A stretch of DNA of 44,120 bases from the NCBI GenBank assembly GCA_009841615.1, contig VXLL01000012.1, positions 1 to 44,120 of the forward strand, written 5' to 3'. Source of the DNA: Gammaproteobacteria bacterium (lineage in GTDB: Bacteria; Pseudomonadota; Gammaproteobacteria; Pseudomonadales; Azotimanducaceae). The notes beneath the pieces are model-generated. The model made no database searches and was not told the origin of the DNA. It saw only the letters and a program-made list of their open reading frames with translations. The translations under genes were made by a program, and so were the position numbers. This document shows, one piece after another, positions 35,946 through 44,120 of this stretch (position 1 is its first letter; every line of letters begins with the position of its first letter).

Positions 35946-36788
35946 ATGTTATCTACCAAACAGTTCCACGTTTCTGCGTTGGTTTTCACCATTTTTATCG
36001 CTACTCCATTGCTAGCTGATGATCTAACTGCAGTTAATGGTGGTGTAATTGCAGTGAAATTACCCGAAGGTGTAGCTACAGCCAATTACAACGACGAAAA
36101 TCAACTAGTTATCGGAAATCATGCAATCGTCGCAATCCCAGTCGAAGCAGAAATAAAAACTCACGCATTGAAGGTGTCTTTAGAGGACGGCTCAACGTTC
36201 AACATTGAATTTGAAGTGATTAAGAAGAAGTACGAAGAACAACGGATCCAGATAGATGATCAATCACTAGTGACACCAAATGAAGAAACATTAGAACGAC
36301 GGCAAAAAGAAGCTGCGATGATGAGAACAGCATATGCACGACGATCACCTGCAATCGATGACATTCTGCCTATATCTCTACCGGTGGAGGGTCCGCGCAC
36401 AGGTGTTTTTGGTACTCAGCGATTCTACAACGACTCAGAAGTCAGCTACAGTTACCATTCGGGGGTCGACTATGCTGCACCGAAGGGCACGCCCGTTTCA
36501 GCTCCCGCGCCTGGTACCGTGGTGGTCACTCACGATATGTACTTCAATGGTAAAACAGTAGTAATAGACCACGGCTCAGGCTTTATCTCTGTGATGTGTC
36601 ACCTAGACAGTATTGACGTTGAAATGGACACTGTAGTCAAACGCGGAGATGTCATCGGTACAGTCGGTTCTACCGGTCGTTCAACGGGGCCACACCTGCA
36701 TTGGACCATTAGCTTACAAGGTACTAAAATCGATCCAGAAATGTTCATGGACGTGGCTAACGGACTCGCAGAAGAATCCAGTGAATAG
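35946..36788 (+). CDS. Exported M23 (LytM-type) peptidase
   Basis: 280 residues. A signal peptide (1-24, ending PLLA) precedes an N-terminal beta-domain (about 28-100) like the M23 N-terminal domain. A charged helical linker (about 100-140) follows. The catalytic domain has the zinc set complete: HSGVDYAAP (His171, Asp175) and GPHLHW (His250, His252). Such enzymes cut peptide bridges in peptidoglycan or other cell-wall peptides in the periplasm. AGGAG lies seven bases before the ATG. It occupies the space between xseA and der, where E. coli has yfgJ. The exact target is unknown. Confidence 0.92.
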   Translation: MLSTKQFHVSALVFTIFIATPLLADDLTAVNGGVIAVKLPEGVATANYNDENQLVIGNHAIVAIPVEAEIKTHALKVSLEDGSTFNIEFEVIKKKYEEQRIQIDDQSLVTPNEETLERRQKEAAMMRTAYARRSPAIDDILPISLPVEGPRTGVFGTQRFYNDSEVSYSYHSGVDYAAPKGTPVSAPAPGTVVVTHDMYFNGKTVVIDHGSGFISVMCHLDSIDVEMDTVVKRGDVIGTVGSTGRSTGPHLHWTISLQGTKIDPEMFMDVANGLAEESSE

Positions 36789-36812
36789 AAAAATTTGATC
36801 TAGGTAGCTAGG

Positions 36813-38222
36813 TTAGCGACGTTTTCGATGTCGTATCAATCTAGCACGGTGTCTTTGCTGTCGCGGTGTTAGTTCGTTTTTACGACCTGAAAAGGGATTG
36901 GAGGACTTTTTGAAGTTCACCACGATAGGCCATCCAGCTAGGTCGAGTGTACGACGAAACTCATTTTCCAAATATCTAACGTAGCTCGACGGTACCCGGT
37001 CTGTTTGATTGCCGTGAATCAGAATTGTGGGTGGTCGGGAAGCTACTTTATGAGCATAACGCAGACGAATCAATCTACGCTGCGACACCGGTGGTGGATG
37101 TGCTGTAGTAATTTGTTTAAGAACTTCATTTAATTCGTGTGTAGAGACTTCAAACGCTCCTCGTTCGTAAAGCACATGAACTAAATCAAACAACGAATCA
37201 ATACCAGTTTTCTTCAATGCGGAAACGTACTTGACTGAAATCCAATCGGCGAAACGGAGTTTCCTTCGAATTTGGTCTTGACACTTTAGGCGAGAGGGTG
37301 AATCAAGCTTGTCCCATTTATTCGCAACAAGCGTCACAGCTGTGCCCGCATCTATCGCGTAATCAATCAGATGCAGGTCTTGTTCCACTAACCCCTCCGA
37401 TGCATCTATGACCAACAGCGCGGTGTGACACAATTTGAGCGCATCGAGTGCTTTCACTATTGAAAATTTCTCTACGACATCAGTTGTTTTGCCCTTTCGA
37501 CGAATTCCAGCAGTGTCCACGAAATCGAAGACTTGGTCGTCTTTTTCGATGCGAACGTGCACAGCATCGCGCGTCGTCCCAGGTTCATCAAAAACCAAAC
37601 ACCGATTGTCGTCAGCTAAGGCGTTGACCAAGCTCGACTTTCCGACATTGGGTCGCCCTATTACCGCCACGGAAATACTATCGGATGATGTCTCAACATG
37701 CGCCTCATTTCGAACCGGGAGCTGGACCACAAGAGTCTCAACCAACTGAGCCACTCCATGACCGTGAGTCGAGGATATCGGCAATACTGGATCAAATCCA
37801 AGTTGAGAAAACTCGCTCACACCGAATTCGCTGCCTGCAGAGATACCGTCAATTTTGTTGACCGCTAGTAAAACATTAGTGTCGGACTTCCTGAGTTCAT
37901 CCGCGATTTCGAAATCTACGGTGGTGAGATCTTCTCTAGCATTCACAACGAAAACGACAAGGTCGGCTTCGTCGATCGCAAGCTTTACCTGATCATCGAT
38001 CGCAGCCGATATCGTGAGACTGTCATGAAGCCCACCAGTATCGACTAATGTAACATCAGCGTCGGTAATCCCTCGCGCGCGGCCGTATTTCCGATCTCGC
38101 GTTAAACCAGGTCGATCTAAGACAAGTGCGTCGCGGCTGCGACAGAGTCGATTAAAGAGTGTGGATTTGCCGACATTCGGTCGCCCGACTAGTGCGACAA
38201 CGCCACTGCGAGGCGCGGTCAT
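36813..38222 (-). CDS. der: Ribosome biogenesis GTPase Der (EngA)
   Basis: Double-GTPase protein that matures the 50S ribosomal subunit. The 469 residues carry two complete G domains: GRPNVGKSTLF (residues 13-23) with DTGGL and NKID, and GRPNVGKSSLV (about 188-198) with DTAGIR and NKWDK. A KH-like C-terminal domain follows and the tail is strongly basic (HRARLIRHRKRR). The ATG overlaps the bamB stop by four bases (ATGA), so the two are translated together. The order der after bamB is the normal gammaproteobacterial one. Confidence 0.98.
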   Translation of the reverse strand: MTAPRSGVVALVGRPNVGKSTLFNRLCRSRDALVLDRPGLTRDRKYGRARGITDADVTLVDTGGLHDSLTISAAIDDQVKLAIDEADLVVFVVNAREDLTTVDFEIADELRKSDTNVLLAVNKIDGISAGSEFGVSEFSQLGFDPVLPISSTHGHGVAQLVETLVVQLPVRNEAHVETSSDSISVAVIGRPNVGKSSLVNALADDNRCLVFDEPGTTRDAVHVRIEKDDQVFDFVDTAGIRRKGKTTDVVEKFSIVKALDALKLCHTALLVIDASEGLVEQDLHLIDYAIDAGTAVTLVANKWDKLDSPSRLKCQDQIRRKLRFADWISVKYVSALKKTGIDSLFDLVHVLYERGAFEVSTHELNEVLKQITTAHPPPVSQRRLIRLRYAHKVASRPPTILIHGNQTDRVPSSYVRYLENEFRRTLDLAGWPIVVNFKKSSNPFSGRKNELTPRQQRHRARLIRHRKRR

Positions 38223-39439
38223 TCAATGCGAGAAATCCTTAGTGCTTCTAAATGCCCTTTATTAGTGAGTGCGTAGAACACTCCGTCTTCTTCTACCATG
38301 GGCGAACGGATCGAAGACCCTATCTTATATCGACCCAAAGGTCGGCCATCCCTCTGGGCGATAACATGAAGGTATCCCTTGTCGTCACCGACTACTATGT
38401 AATTGTGAAATGCTAAGGGATCGGTGAGAATACGGTTTTTGAATGCTTCTTGTATCCACGCTTCGTTACCGCTCTCCTGTTGTGCGGCGACGACAAGATC
38501 ATCATCTGTAACAACAAAAACTAATTCTAAACCTTCCGCTAGCGCGTGAAAGGATGGATTTGGTTTTTCCCAAAGCATGAATCCATCGCTTCGGCGACGG
38601 GCTTGCACAGTCCCTTGATGATTTGCGGCATACACCACCTGACCGAGTATTAGAGGACGACCGTCTACATCATTTATCCGTTCAAGCTCGGAAGTACCCT
38701 CCGGGATTTTTAAACGCTGTTCCCAACGGGGAAATCCACTTTCGAGCTCGACCGCGGCGAGCAATCCGTTTGCGAATCCTGCATAAGCAAGACCATCACT
38801 GAGTACTGGGGATGCTGTCCCTCTGAGGGTAACGATGGGATCTTGAGTGTCAAATGTCCAACGTGTTTCACCCGACTCACTCTCTAGCGCGTACATCTTA
38901 CCATCTGATGTTTGCACCACAACGACATCTGAAGTAGCTGCCGCTGGTGCAAGGATTTCGCTACTTAGAGTCTCGCGCCAAATTTCTGAGCCATCGTCCA
39001 TGTTCAGTGCAATGAGTTCCCCACGTACGGTGCCAACGAACACTTTCCCAGTACCCACACCAATCCCACCAGAAACAAAGGAAGGATCGCTGCGATTAGA
39101 GATATCGAGCCAACTTCTGCGATCTGGGTTTCCGACTTGCGTCCGCCAAATTACGTCGCCAGTGAGACGGTCCAAGGCAAACACCAGACCATAAGCGTCA
39201 CTAACAAAAATTCGATCGTCGACAATCGCAGGTGTAATTTGGACGTATTTTCGCCCAAGCCCCTTGCCGATACGTTTCGACCATACCCTTTCCACTTCAA
39301 TCTCTGGTGTAAACTCAAGGAGTGGCGCGGCGTCGCCTGCTTCCGGTTCCTTGTCGGCACGATTACCGCGAAATATACTACAGCCACCGACAAAAGTGAG
39401 AAGTACGAGAAAGCAAAGAAGTCGATTTAACCTGATCAT
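38219..39439 (-). CDS. bamB: Outer-membrane protein assembly factor BamB
   Basis: Lipoprotein of the BAM complex that inserts beta-barrel proteins into the outer membrane. The 406 residues begin with a signal peptide ending in the lipobox FVGGC (Cys20). An eight-bladed beta-propeller of PQQ-like repeats follows (for example VFALDRLTGDVIWRTQVG, LIALNMDDGSEIWRETL, MYALESESGETRWTFD). It lies between yfgM and der, with 22 bases to yfgM, as in other gammaproteobacteria. Confidence 0.96.
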   Translation of the reverse strand: MIRLNRLLCFLVLLTFVGGCSIFRGNRADKEPEAGDAAPLLEFTPEIEVERVWSKRIGKGLGRKYVQITPAIVDDRIFVSDAYGLVFALDRLTGDVIWRTQVGNPDRRSWLDISNRSDPSFVSGGIGVGTGKVFVGTVRGELIALNMDDGSEIWRETLSSEILAPAAATSDVVVVQTSDGKMYALESESGETRWTFDTQDPIVTLRGTASPVLSDGLAYAGFANGLLAAVELESGFPRWEQRLKIPEGTSELERINDVDGRPLILGQVVYAANHQGTVQARRRSDGFMLWEKPNPSFHALAEGLELVFVVTDDDLVVAAQQESGNEAWIQEAFKNRILTDPLAFHNYIVVGDDKGYLHVIAQRDGRPLGRYKIGSSIRSPMVEEDGVFYALTNKGHLEALRISRIE

Positions 39440-39461
39440 TTGTAGTTTGTCCCGTTCGACG

Positions 39462-40115
39462 TTACGACGATGTATTGGTTTGGTCAGACGGAGGCTCTTG
39501 ATTCGGCATTAATGTTATTTTTAATTCTAGCCGCTCTCGGTCGATTCCTGAAGTTGTTAACTCCATCGCTTGTTCATAAGCAGTTGTCGCTTCAGCAAAG
39601 TTGCCCGCATCTCGGTGGATGTCTCCCGTGAGCTCCAGTACGAAGAACTTGTAATCCTCACCTACTCTTTCTAACGTTTTCAAAGCCCTTTCGTCTTGTT
39701 GTAGTTGCATTTGGAGACGAGCGATTCGTACCAAGATCATATCATCAAGAATCTTGTCTTTTGACTTTTTCAGCGACTCTTCCAAGAACTGTAGCGCGCT
39801 TTCATATTCTTCAGCTTCCACTGCATCTTTTGCTCGATACAGTAGTGCTAAGGGGATATATCTCGCACCCGCGCGAGTCTTGCCCATTTCCTTGAGAAAA
39901 GCATCTAAGTCGCCCTCAAGCGCACGTTCCACTAGAAACTCTTGAAACTTATACGCGGCAGCCTCTTTTGCTTGTTCCTGAGACTGTTGGTAATAGTTCC
40001 ACCCGACAACCCCACCGATTCCAATGACCAATGCAAGTACTAAGATGAGTCCGTAATCTCGCCACAATTTCTGCAGCCGCGCCGCTTGTTCTTCTTCGGT
40101 TAGATAGTCAGCCAA
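39462..40115 (-). CDS. yfgM: Ancillary SecYEG translocon subunit YfgM
   Basis: 217 residues. A short cytoplasmic head (MADYLTEEEQAARLQKLWRDYG) is followed by one membrane segment (about 23-43, rich in Val, Gly and Ile) and a periplasmic tetratricopeptide part. The family binds the Sec translocon and the chaperone PpiD. The start is TTG 40115: GGAG within the last codons of hisS stands nine bases upstream, and the head sequence is typical of the family from this residue. It begins six bases after the hisS stop. Confidence 0.93.
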   Translation of the reverse strand: MADYLTEEEQAARLQKLWRDYGLILVLALVIGIGGVVGWNYYQQSQEQAKEAAAYKFQEFLVERALEGDLDAFLKEMGKTRAGARYIPLALLYRAKDAVEAEEYESALQFLEESLKKSKDKILDDMILVRIARLQMQLQQDERALKTLERVGEDYKFFVLELTGDIHRDAGNFAEATTAYEQAMELTTSGIDRERLELKITLMPNQEPPSDQTNTSS

Positions 40116-40121
40116 ATCGTT

Positions 40122-41390
40122 CTACTCCAAATTCTCTTGAAAAATCTTTACCAAATTTTCCACAGTTGTCGAAAGTTGCGATCGTTCAGATCGTAACCAT
40201 TTCACGGTAACCGTCCGTTGTTGAAGTTCGGTATCACCGACAATAAGCACCCAGGTAGCGTTGGATTTGTCTGCCCAACGCATTTTGTTTTTCATATTTC
40301 CGGATCCAATGTGCTCCCTAATCCGATAGTCCGTATGGCGCCTCAAATGTTCCGAGACAGAATTGACAAACTCTCGATGTGCCTCCTCCATAGGAATCAG
40401 ATAAACGTCAGCCGCACTATACCTAGGTTCTTCTTGTTGTTCGCACAATTTTGCAATCCTGTCAATACCCGCAGCAAAACCTACGCCTGGAGTGGGACTG
40501 CCTCCTAATAGTTCAACCAATCCATCATATCGACCACCGGCACATACGGCATCTTGAGCCCCTAAGTGATCTGTGACCCATTCAAACACCGTGTCTGAAT
40601 AGTAGTCGAATCCTCGTACTAAATGAGGATCAACGGTGTATTCGACACCTGCTAAAGCCAAAAGTTCGAGCACAGCATCAAACCTCTCTTTCGCAATATC
40701 ACTGAGCGAATCTCGTAGCTTTGGCGCATTTTTGAGCAGTTCCTTGGTCTTTGGAATTTTTGAATCGAGAATGCGAAGCGGATTGGTTTGTAGACGCTTA
40801 CGGCTGTCTTCGTCTAGTTCCGTGGTAAGAGGCGTAAGTGCTTCGACAAGTCGTTCGCGGTAACGCGCACGGGCTTCAGCTGAACCGATACTGTTTATCT
40901 TCAAAGATACCAAAGGACTTAGTTCTAACTGACGAAACACTTCATTCCCAATTTGAATGATTTCCACGTCAATCGTAGGCTCAGCAAAACCAAATGCTTC
41001 AACACCCAATTGCTGAAATTGACGGTATCGTCCTGCTTGAGGGCGTTCATGTCGAAACATTGGTCCTTCGTACCACAACCTGGGTCTGTCGTTATAACAC
41101 AGATTGTTTTGTATTAAGGCGCGTACGACTGAGGCCGTACCTTCGGGCCGAAGAGCTAGTTCTTTACCATCTCGATCAATGAAACTATACATCTCCTTCC
41201 CTACAGCATCAGAAGACTCTCCCAATCCGTGGTAAAACAGCTCTTTGGACTCGAGAACAGGGATGCGTATCTCTTCGTAGGAATACTTTCGGAATACATC
41301 CTTGAACATTGCCTCGACACGGGAAAGACGCGCAGCTTCTTGAGGTAAACTGTCGCGCATACCCCGTATCAACGGGTAAATAGAACTCAC
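40122..41390 (-). CDS. hisS: Histidyl-tRNA synthetase
   Basis: Class II synthetase that charges tRNA(His). The 422 residues show the N-terminal RGMRDSLP, LRPEGTASVVRAL, WYEGPMFRHERPQAGRYRQFQQ, the histidine-binding LVRGFDYYSDTVFEW and GGRYDGLVELLGG, then the C-terminal anticodon-binding domain. The start is GTG 41390, which overlaps the rodZ stop (GTGA). No Shine-Dalgarno is visible, so re-initiation from rodZ translation is likely. In E. coli ispG lies between rodZ and hisS; here it does not. Confidence 0.97.
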   Translation of the reverse strand: MSSIYPLIRGMRDSLPQEAARLSRVEAMFKDVFRKYSYEEIRIPVLESKELFYHGLGESSDAVGKEMYSFIDRDGKELALRPEGTASVVRALIQNNLCYNDRPRLWYEGPMFRHERPQAGRYRQFQQLGVEAFGFAEPTIDVEIIQIGNEVFRQLELSPLVSLKINSIGSAEARARYRERLVEALTPLTTELDEDSRKRLQTNPLRILDSKIPKTKELLKNAPKLRDSLSDIAKERFDAVLELLALAGVEYTVDPHLVRGFDYYSDTVFEWVTDHLGAQDAVCAGGRYDGLVELLGGSPTPGVGFAAGIDRIAKLCEQQEEPRYSAADVYLIPMEEAHREFVNSVSEHLRRHTDYRIREHIGSGNMKNKMRWADKSNATWVLIVGDTELQQRTVTVKWLRSERSQLSTTVENLVKIFQENLE

Positions 41391-42490
41391 GGTGGTAGCG
41401 TGAGTTCCGCAATGTTGCGCCGCGTATGGGGTGTCAAATCAACTTCGTCCCCCAGAAAGAACAAAGTAACACCACGTACAGAACCTAGCTTTATCGTGAA
41501 TGGAGCAGTTCCGTCCAGTTCAAGTTTAGAGCCTGCTTGCTTAGTTTCACTGACTAGCTGATTGTCATTCGCGTCAGTGACCTCGACAAACGAATCATCG
41601 CTAAATTCAAACACCAACATTGGTTCTTCTTGCGTTGCTTCATCAGCCTCATCGGTGTCGGTGGTTTCTTGCGTGGAGTCTTCGTTGTCGTTCGAGTCTT
41701 CTTGTTGCAGTTCCGTATCGCTGTCAACTGACTCATCGCCTGGCGAGAGTTGAGTTAGATTCATTAATTCTTCCCAATCTGTACTCGTATGTTCGCTAGA
41801 CGAGCTTGTTCCGTTCGTGTCTGCGGGGTTTTCTAATCCGTCCCCGGCACTCGAACCAACGGAACTTTCTGAACTGGCATCTTCGGTCGTATTTGCGGCA
41901 GCACTGCTTGTTGCATCCAAGTCTCTATCCACAGTCCTTGAGGACTGACCAGCAGAGCCTGGAGTGCTACGTGCCTCAGGCGTAGGATTTACTTGCTCCG
42001 AGTTATCGAGCTCTGACGATTCATCATCCACAATTTCCGATTGCGATGAATTAGTACTGTCATTTCCTGCAATTTCCAACCAATAATAAATTAGTGCTCC
42101 AGCTCCCGCGAGAACAATGATTGTCGTCGCAACAATGGTACCCCATCCGAGCGAATTTTTCTTCGGTTTAGGAGGTAGTAGTTCATGGTCGGGGTCAATC
42201 GTTTGATGCTTGGATTGATTAGTCGAAGACTTGAAATCACTGATCAATTCTTCCGCATCTAATCCCAACACCTTTGCGAGCGTTTTTAGGTACCCGACAA
42301 TATACCCCGGGGCACTGATGCCTGAGGTATTGCCTGCCTCTAAATCAATCAGGTGTTGAGGATTGATTCGTGTCTCGCCAACGAGATCGTCAATCGAAAG
42401 TTGTCGCGCTTCTCGCGCCTGCCGAAGCCGCTCGCCAAAGGAAGCAGATGTGGTTTCGGTTGCTTGTTGTTCTTCGTTGGAAGCGTTCAC
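41387..42490 (-). CDS. rodZ: Cell-shape protein RodZ
   Basis: 367 residues. The N-terminal helix-turn-helix domain (about 15-85: FGERLRQAREARQLSIDDLV, PGYIVGYLKTLAKVLGLD) binds MreB in the cytoplasm. One membrane segment (about 115-137) follows. A low-complexity periplasmic linker (about 140-280) is very rich in Ser, Glu, Asp and Thr, and the DUF4115 beta-domain closes the protein (MLVFEFSDDSFVEVTDANDN, FFLGDEVDL). The start is GTG 42490. It follows rlmN by 123 bases; pilW and ispG, usual neighbours, are absent. The linker composition rather than order appears conserved. Confidence 0.93.
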   Translation of the reverse strand: MNASNEEQQATETTSASFGERLRQAREARQLSIDDLVGETRINPQHLIDLEAGNTSGISAPGYIVGYLKTLAKVLGLDAEELISDFKSSTNQSKHQTIDPDHELLPPKPKKNSLGWGTIVATTIIVLAGAGALIYYWLEIAGNDSTNSSQSEIVDDESSELDNSEQVNPTPEARSTPGSAGQSSRTVDRDLDATSSAAANTTEDASSESSVGSSAGDGLENPADTNGTSSSSEHTSTDWEELMNLTQLSPGDESVDSDTELQQEDSNDNEDSTQETTDTDEADEATQEEPMLVFEFSDDSFVEVTDANDNQLVSETKQAGSKLELDGTAPFTIKLGSVRGVTLFFLGDEVDLTPHTRRNIAELTLPP

Positions 42491-42613
42491 ACCTAGAAAT
42501 CACGCAATATCTAATCGGGTCCAATCGTAAATGATCGATTCACCGTGCTTGGATTACCGAGAGATCGAAACCGCTTGATCTGATCGCTGACGGTACATTG
42601 AAGTTAAAAAATT

Positions 42614-43732
42614 TTACACAATTCTAGCTTGTGTTTGTGCTGACTGATAACGTTCGCGACGGCGCGTCTTGTCGTGGAAATTTCCTATGAGTTGACCGCA
42701 AGCGGCGTCAATATCGTCACCTCTAGTTGTGCGGTTGGTCACCATGACTCCTTCGTCGCGTACTTGTTTATAGAAACGCGATATCTTGTTTTCTGGTGGG
42801 CGACGAAACGCACTGAGTGGAAATGGGTTGAAAGGAATGAGGTTGACCTTGCAACGAAAATCTCGAAGTAATTGAACGAGTTCCTTGGCATCTTGGACGC
42901 TGTCATTAATGTCTTCGATCAACGTGTACTCGAAAGTGACTATTCGGCGATCGTTAAGAGACGACAAGTACTCTCGACACGCATCTAGCAACATTGCTAT
43001 TGGATATTTCTTGTTTAATGGAACCAAGTAATTTCTAAGTTCGTCGTTCGCGGCGTGCAATGAGACGGCTAGTGACGCTTCAGTCCTCTGACACATGTCA
43101 AGAATACGAGGAACCACGCCAGCAGTGCTGATGGTCACGCGGCGCTTAGAGATTCCAAATGCCAAGTCATCCATGAAGATGTCACAAGCATCCATCGTTG
43201 GTGCAAAGTTCAAGAGCGGTTCGCCCATACCCATGAATACGATGTTTGTTAGATCACCATAGTCAGAATTCGAAAGCAACCAATCCGTGACAATCACGAC
43301 TTGTCCGACAATATCGGCAACGGAGAGATTACCCGCGAATCCCTGTTTTCCGGTCGCACAAAAAATGCAGTCCAACGAACAACCAAGTTGAGAGGAAATA
43401 CAGAGGGTGTTCCTGCGCCCATCAGGAATTAATACACTTTCAACTGCACCACCGGATTCCGTTTCGATGATCCACTTCACAGTACCATCAAGAGATGTAC
43501 TAGTGTGAATCACCTGCGGAAGGGTGTTATAGGTGACACTTGCCAGGGCGGAGCGTAAACTCTTCGACAAATTTGACATCGACTCTACGTTTGCAACCCG
43601 CTCGTGGTAGATCCATTTCATCACTTGCTGCGCACGAAACGATCGGTCGTCAATTCCGCTTAAGAATTTTTGCCAACCTTCCCGAGTCAAACTGTACCAG
43701 TTCGTCTTCCGGTCAGTGGATATCGTTTCCAT
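42614..43732 (-). CDS. rlmN: 23S rRNA / tRNA adenine-C2 methyltransferase RlmN
   Basis: Radical-SAM enzyme that methylates A2503 in 23S rRNA and A37 in some tRNAs. The 372 residues contain the cluster motif CSLDCIFC (Cys118, Cys122, Cys125), FMGMGEPLLNF, TISTAGVVPRI, SLHAAND and VNLIPFNPF, and the C-terminal catalytic cysteine in DIDAACGQL. The start is ATG 43732, one base after the ndk stop. A longer frame to 43777 would overlap ndk and adds residues unlike the family. ndk-rlmN is the usual gammaproteobacterial order. Confidence 0.97.
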   Translation of the reverse strand: METISTDRKTNWYSLTREGWQKFLSGIDDRSFRAQQVMKWIYHERVANVESMSNLSKSLRSALASVTYNTLPQVIHTSTSLDGTVKWIIETESGGAVESVLIPDGRRNTLCISSQLGCSLDCIFCATGKQGFAGNLSVADIVGQVVIVTDWLLSNSDYGDLTNIVFMGMGEPLLNFAPTMDACDIFMDDLAFGISKRRVTISTAGVVPRILDMCQRTEASLAVSLHAANDELRNYLVPLNKKYPIAMLLDACREYLSSLNDRRIVTFEYTLIEDINDSVQDAKELVQLLRDFRCKVNLIPFNPFPLSAFRRPPENKISRFYKQVRDEGVMVTNRTTRGDDIDAACGQLIGNFHDKTRRRERYQSAQTQARIV

Positions 43733-43733
43733 A

Positions 43734-44120
43734 TCAAGTTTGTGGGAAAATTTCGTCTGCTTTAAAAAAGAACGCAACTTCCCGTCGTGCGGAGTCTAAA
43801 GAATCGGATCCGTGCACTGCATTAGCATCCAAGCTATCGCCGAAATCTGCACGAATGGTTCCTATTTCAGCTTCTTCAGGATTGGTCGCACCCATGATCT
43901 TACGATTGAGCAGAATCGCGTTCTCACCTTCTAATACTTGTACGCAAATAGCGCTAGAGGACATGAAACTACAGAGGTTTTCGAAAAACGGTTTATTCGA
44001 ATGTTCTTGATAGAAATCTTCAGCCTGCTGTCGGGTTAAGTGAATCATTTTGAGCGCGACTATTTTTAAATTGTTTGTCTCGAAACGATTGAATATTTTT
44101 CCGATTACACTTTTTTGTTT
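43734..44120 (-). CDS. ndk: Nucleoside diphosphate kinase, N-terminus cut by the window edge
   Basis: Transfers phosphate from ATP to other nucleoside diphosphates through a phospho-histidine. An ATG at 44048 gives 104 residues, but the frame stays open to the window edge. The 24 extra codons encode [20 protein letters not shown], the normal NDK stretch before that methionine, so the true start is about 14 residues beyond 44120. The catalytic histidine is in [31 protein letters not shown] is also typical. The stop is separated from the rlmN ATG by one base. Confidence 0.96.
   Translation of the reverse strand, partial: KQKSVIGKIFNRFETNNLKIVALKMIHLTRQQAEDFYQEHSNKPFFENLCSFMSSSAICVQVLEGENAILLNRKIMGATNPEEAEIGTIRADFGDSLDANAVHGSDSLDSARREVAFFFKADEIFPQT

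Noticed and set aside
43733..43777. Longer rlmN frame from 43777
   Set aside because: It would overlap the ndk end and adds residues not seen in the family; the ATG one base after the ndk stop fits better.
43734..44048. ndk as a truncated 104-residue gene
   Set aside because: The frame continues to the window edge with normal NDK sequence, so the shortness is caused by the window cut.
1..44120. CRISPR arrays, insertion sequences, prophage or integrase genes
   Set aside because: No spaced direct repeats, transposase or integrase motifs or paired terminal repeats were seen.

Overview
The window is a stretch of bacterial chromosome, almost certainly from a gammaproteobacterium and probably a marine one. 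The strongest argument is the right half. The minus-strand order ndk, rlmN, rodZ, hisS, yfgM, bamB, der, followed by xseA facing guaB-guaA, is the arrangement known from E. coli and relatives. tadA and purL, which lie not far away in E. coli, are also here. A TonB-dependent receptor paired with a lipoprotein beta-propeller phytase, moderate base composition and many TTG start codons add colour, but I cannot name a genus.

Layout. Positions 3-128 hold the tail of a vanadium-haloperoxidase-type phosphatase. 458-3922 is a giant protein joining an ABC-2 permease-like membrane part, an M1-peptidase-like part without its zinc motif, and a golvesin-like C-terminal domain. 4046-10765 is a complete five-enzyme histidine utilisation set: hutI on the minus strand, divergent from hutF-hutU-hutH-hutG. 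It takes histidine to glutamate plus formate by the deiminase/deformylase route. 11053-11730 is a lone sterol-desaturase-type fatty acid hydroxylase. After a 454-base gap rich in palindromes come selA-selB (12185-15432), for selenocysteine synthesis and insertion. 15480-19340 on the minus strand is the TonB receptor-phytase pair.

19451-28909 is a minus-strand run: an EF-G-like GTPase, tadA, purL, a DUF418 membrane protein, a gamma-carbonic-anhydrase-like protein and purT. Then come 547 bases without a recognised gene and an unrecognised membrane-anchored protein of 470 residues (29457-30869). guaB-guaA (purine synthesis) face away from xseA. An exported M23 peptidase follows xseA. The minus-strand cluster der-bamB-yfgM-hisS-rodZ-rlmN-ndk runs to the right edge, where ndk is cut by the window.

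How the genes fit together: PurL, PurT, GuaB and GuaA are steps of purine nucleotide synthesis. HutG releases formate, which PurT consumes, so histidine breakdown could feed purine synthesis; this is inference. BamB (outer-membrane protein assembly), YfgM (Sec translocon), RodZ (cell shape) and the M23 peptidase serve the cell envelope. HisS, TadA, RlmN and SelA/SelB serve translation.

I found no CRISPR array, insertion sequence, rRNA or confident tRNA. I see no large uncharacterised multigene system. The most unusual items are the permease/M1-like/golvesin fusion, the palindrome-rich region before selA, the frequent TTG starts (8 of about 27 visible starts) and the unrecognised 470-residue protein.
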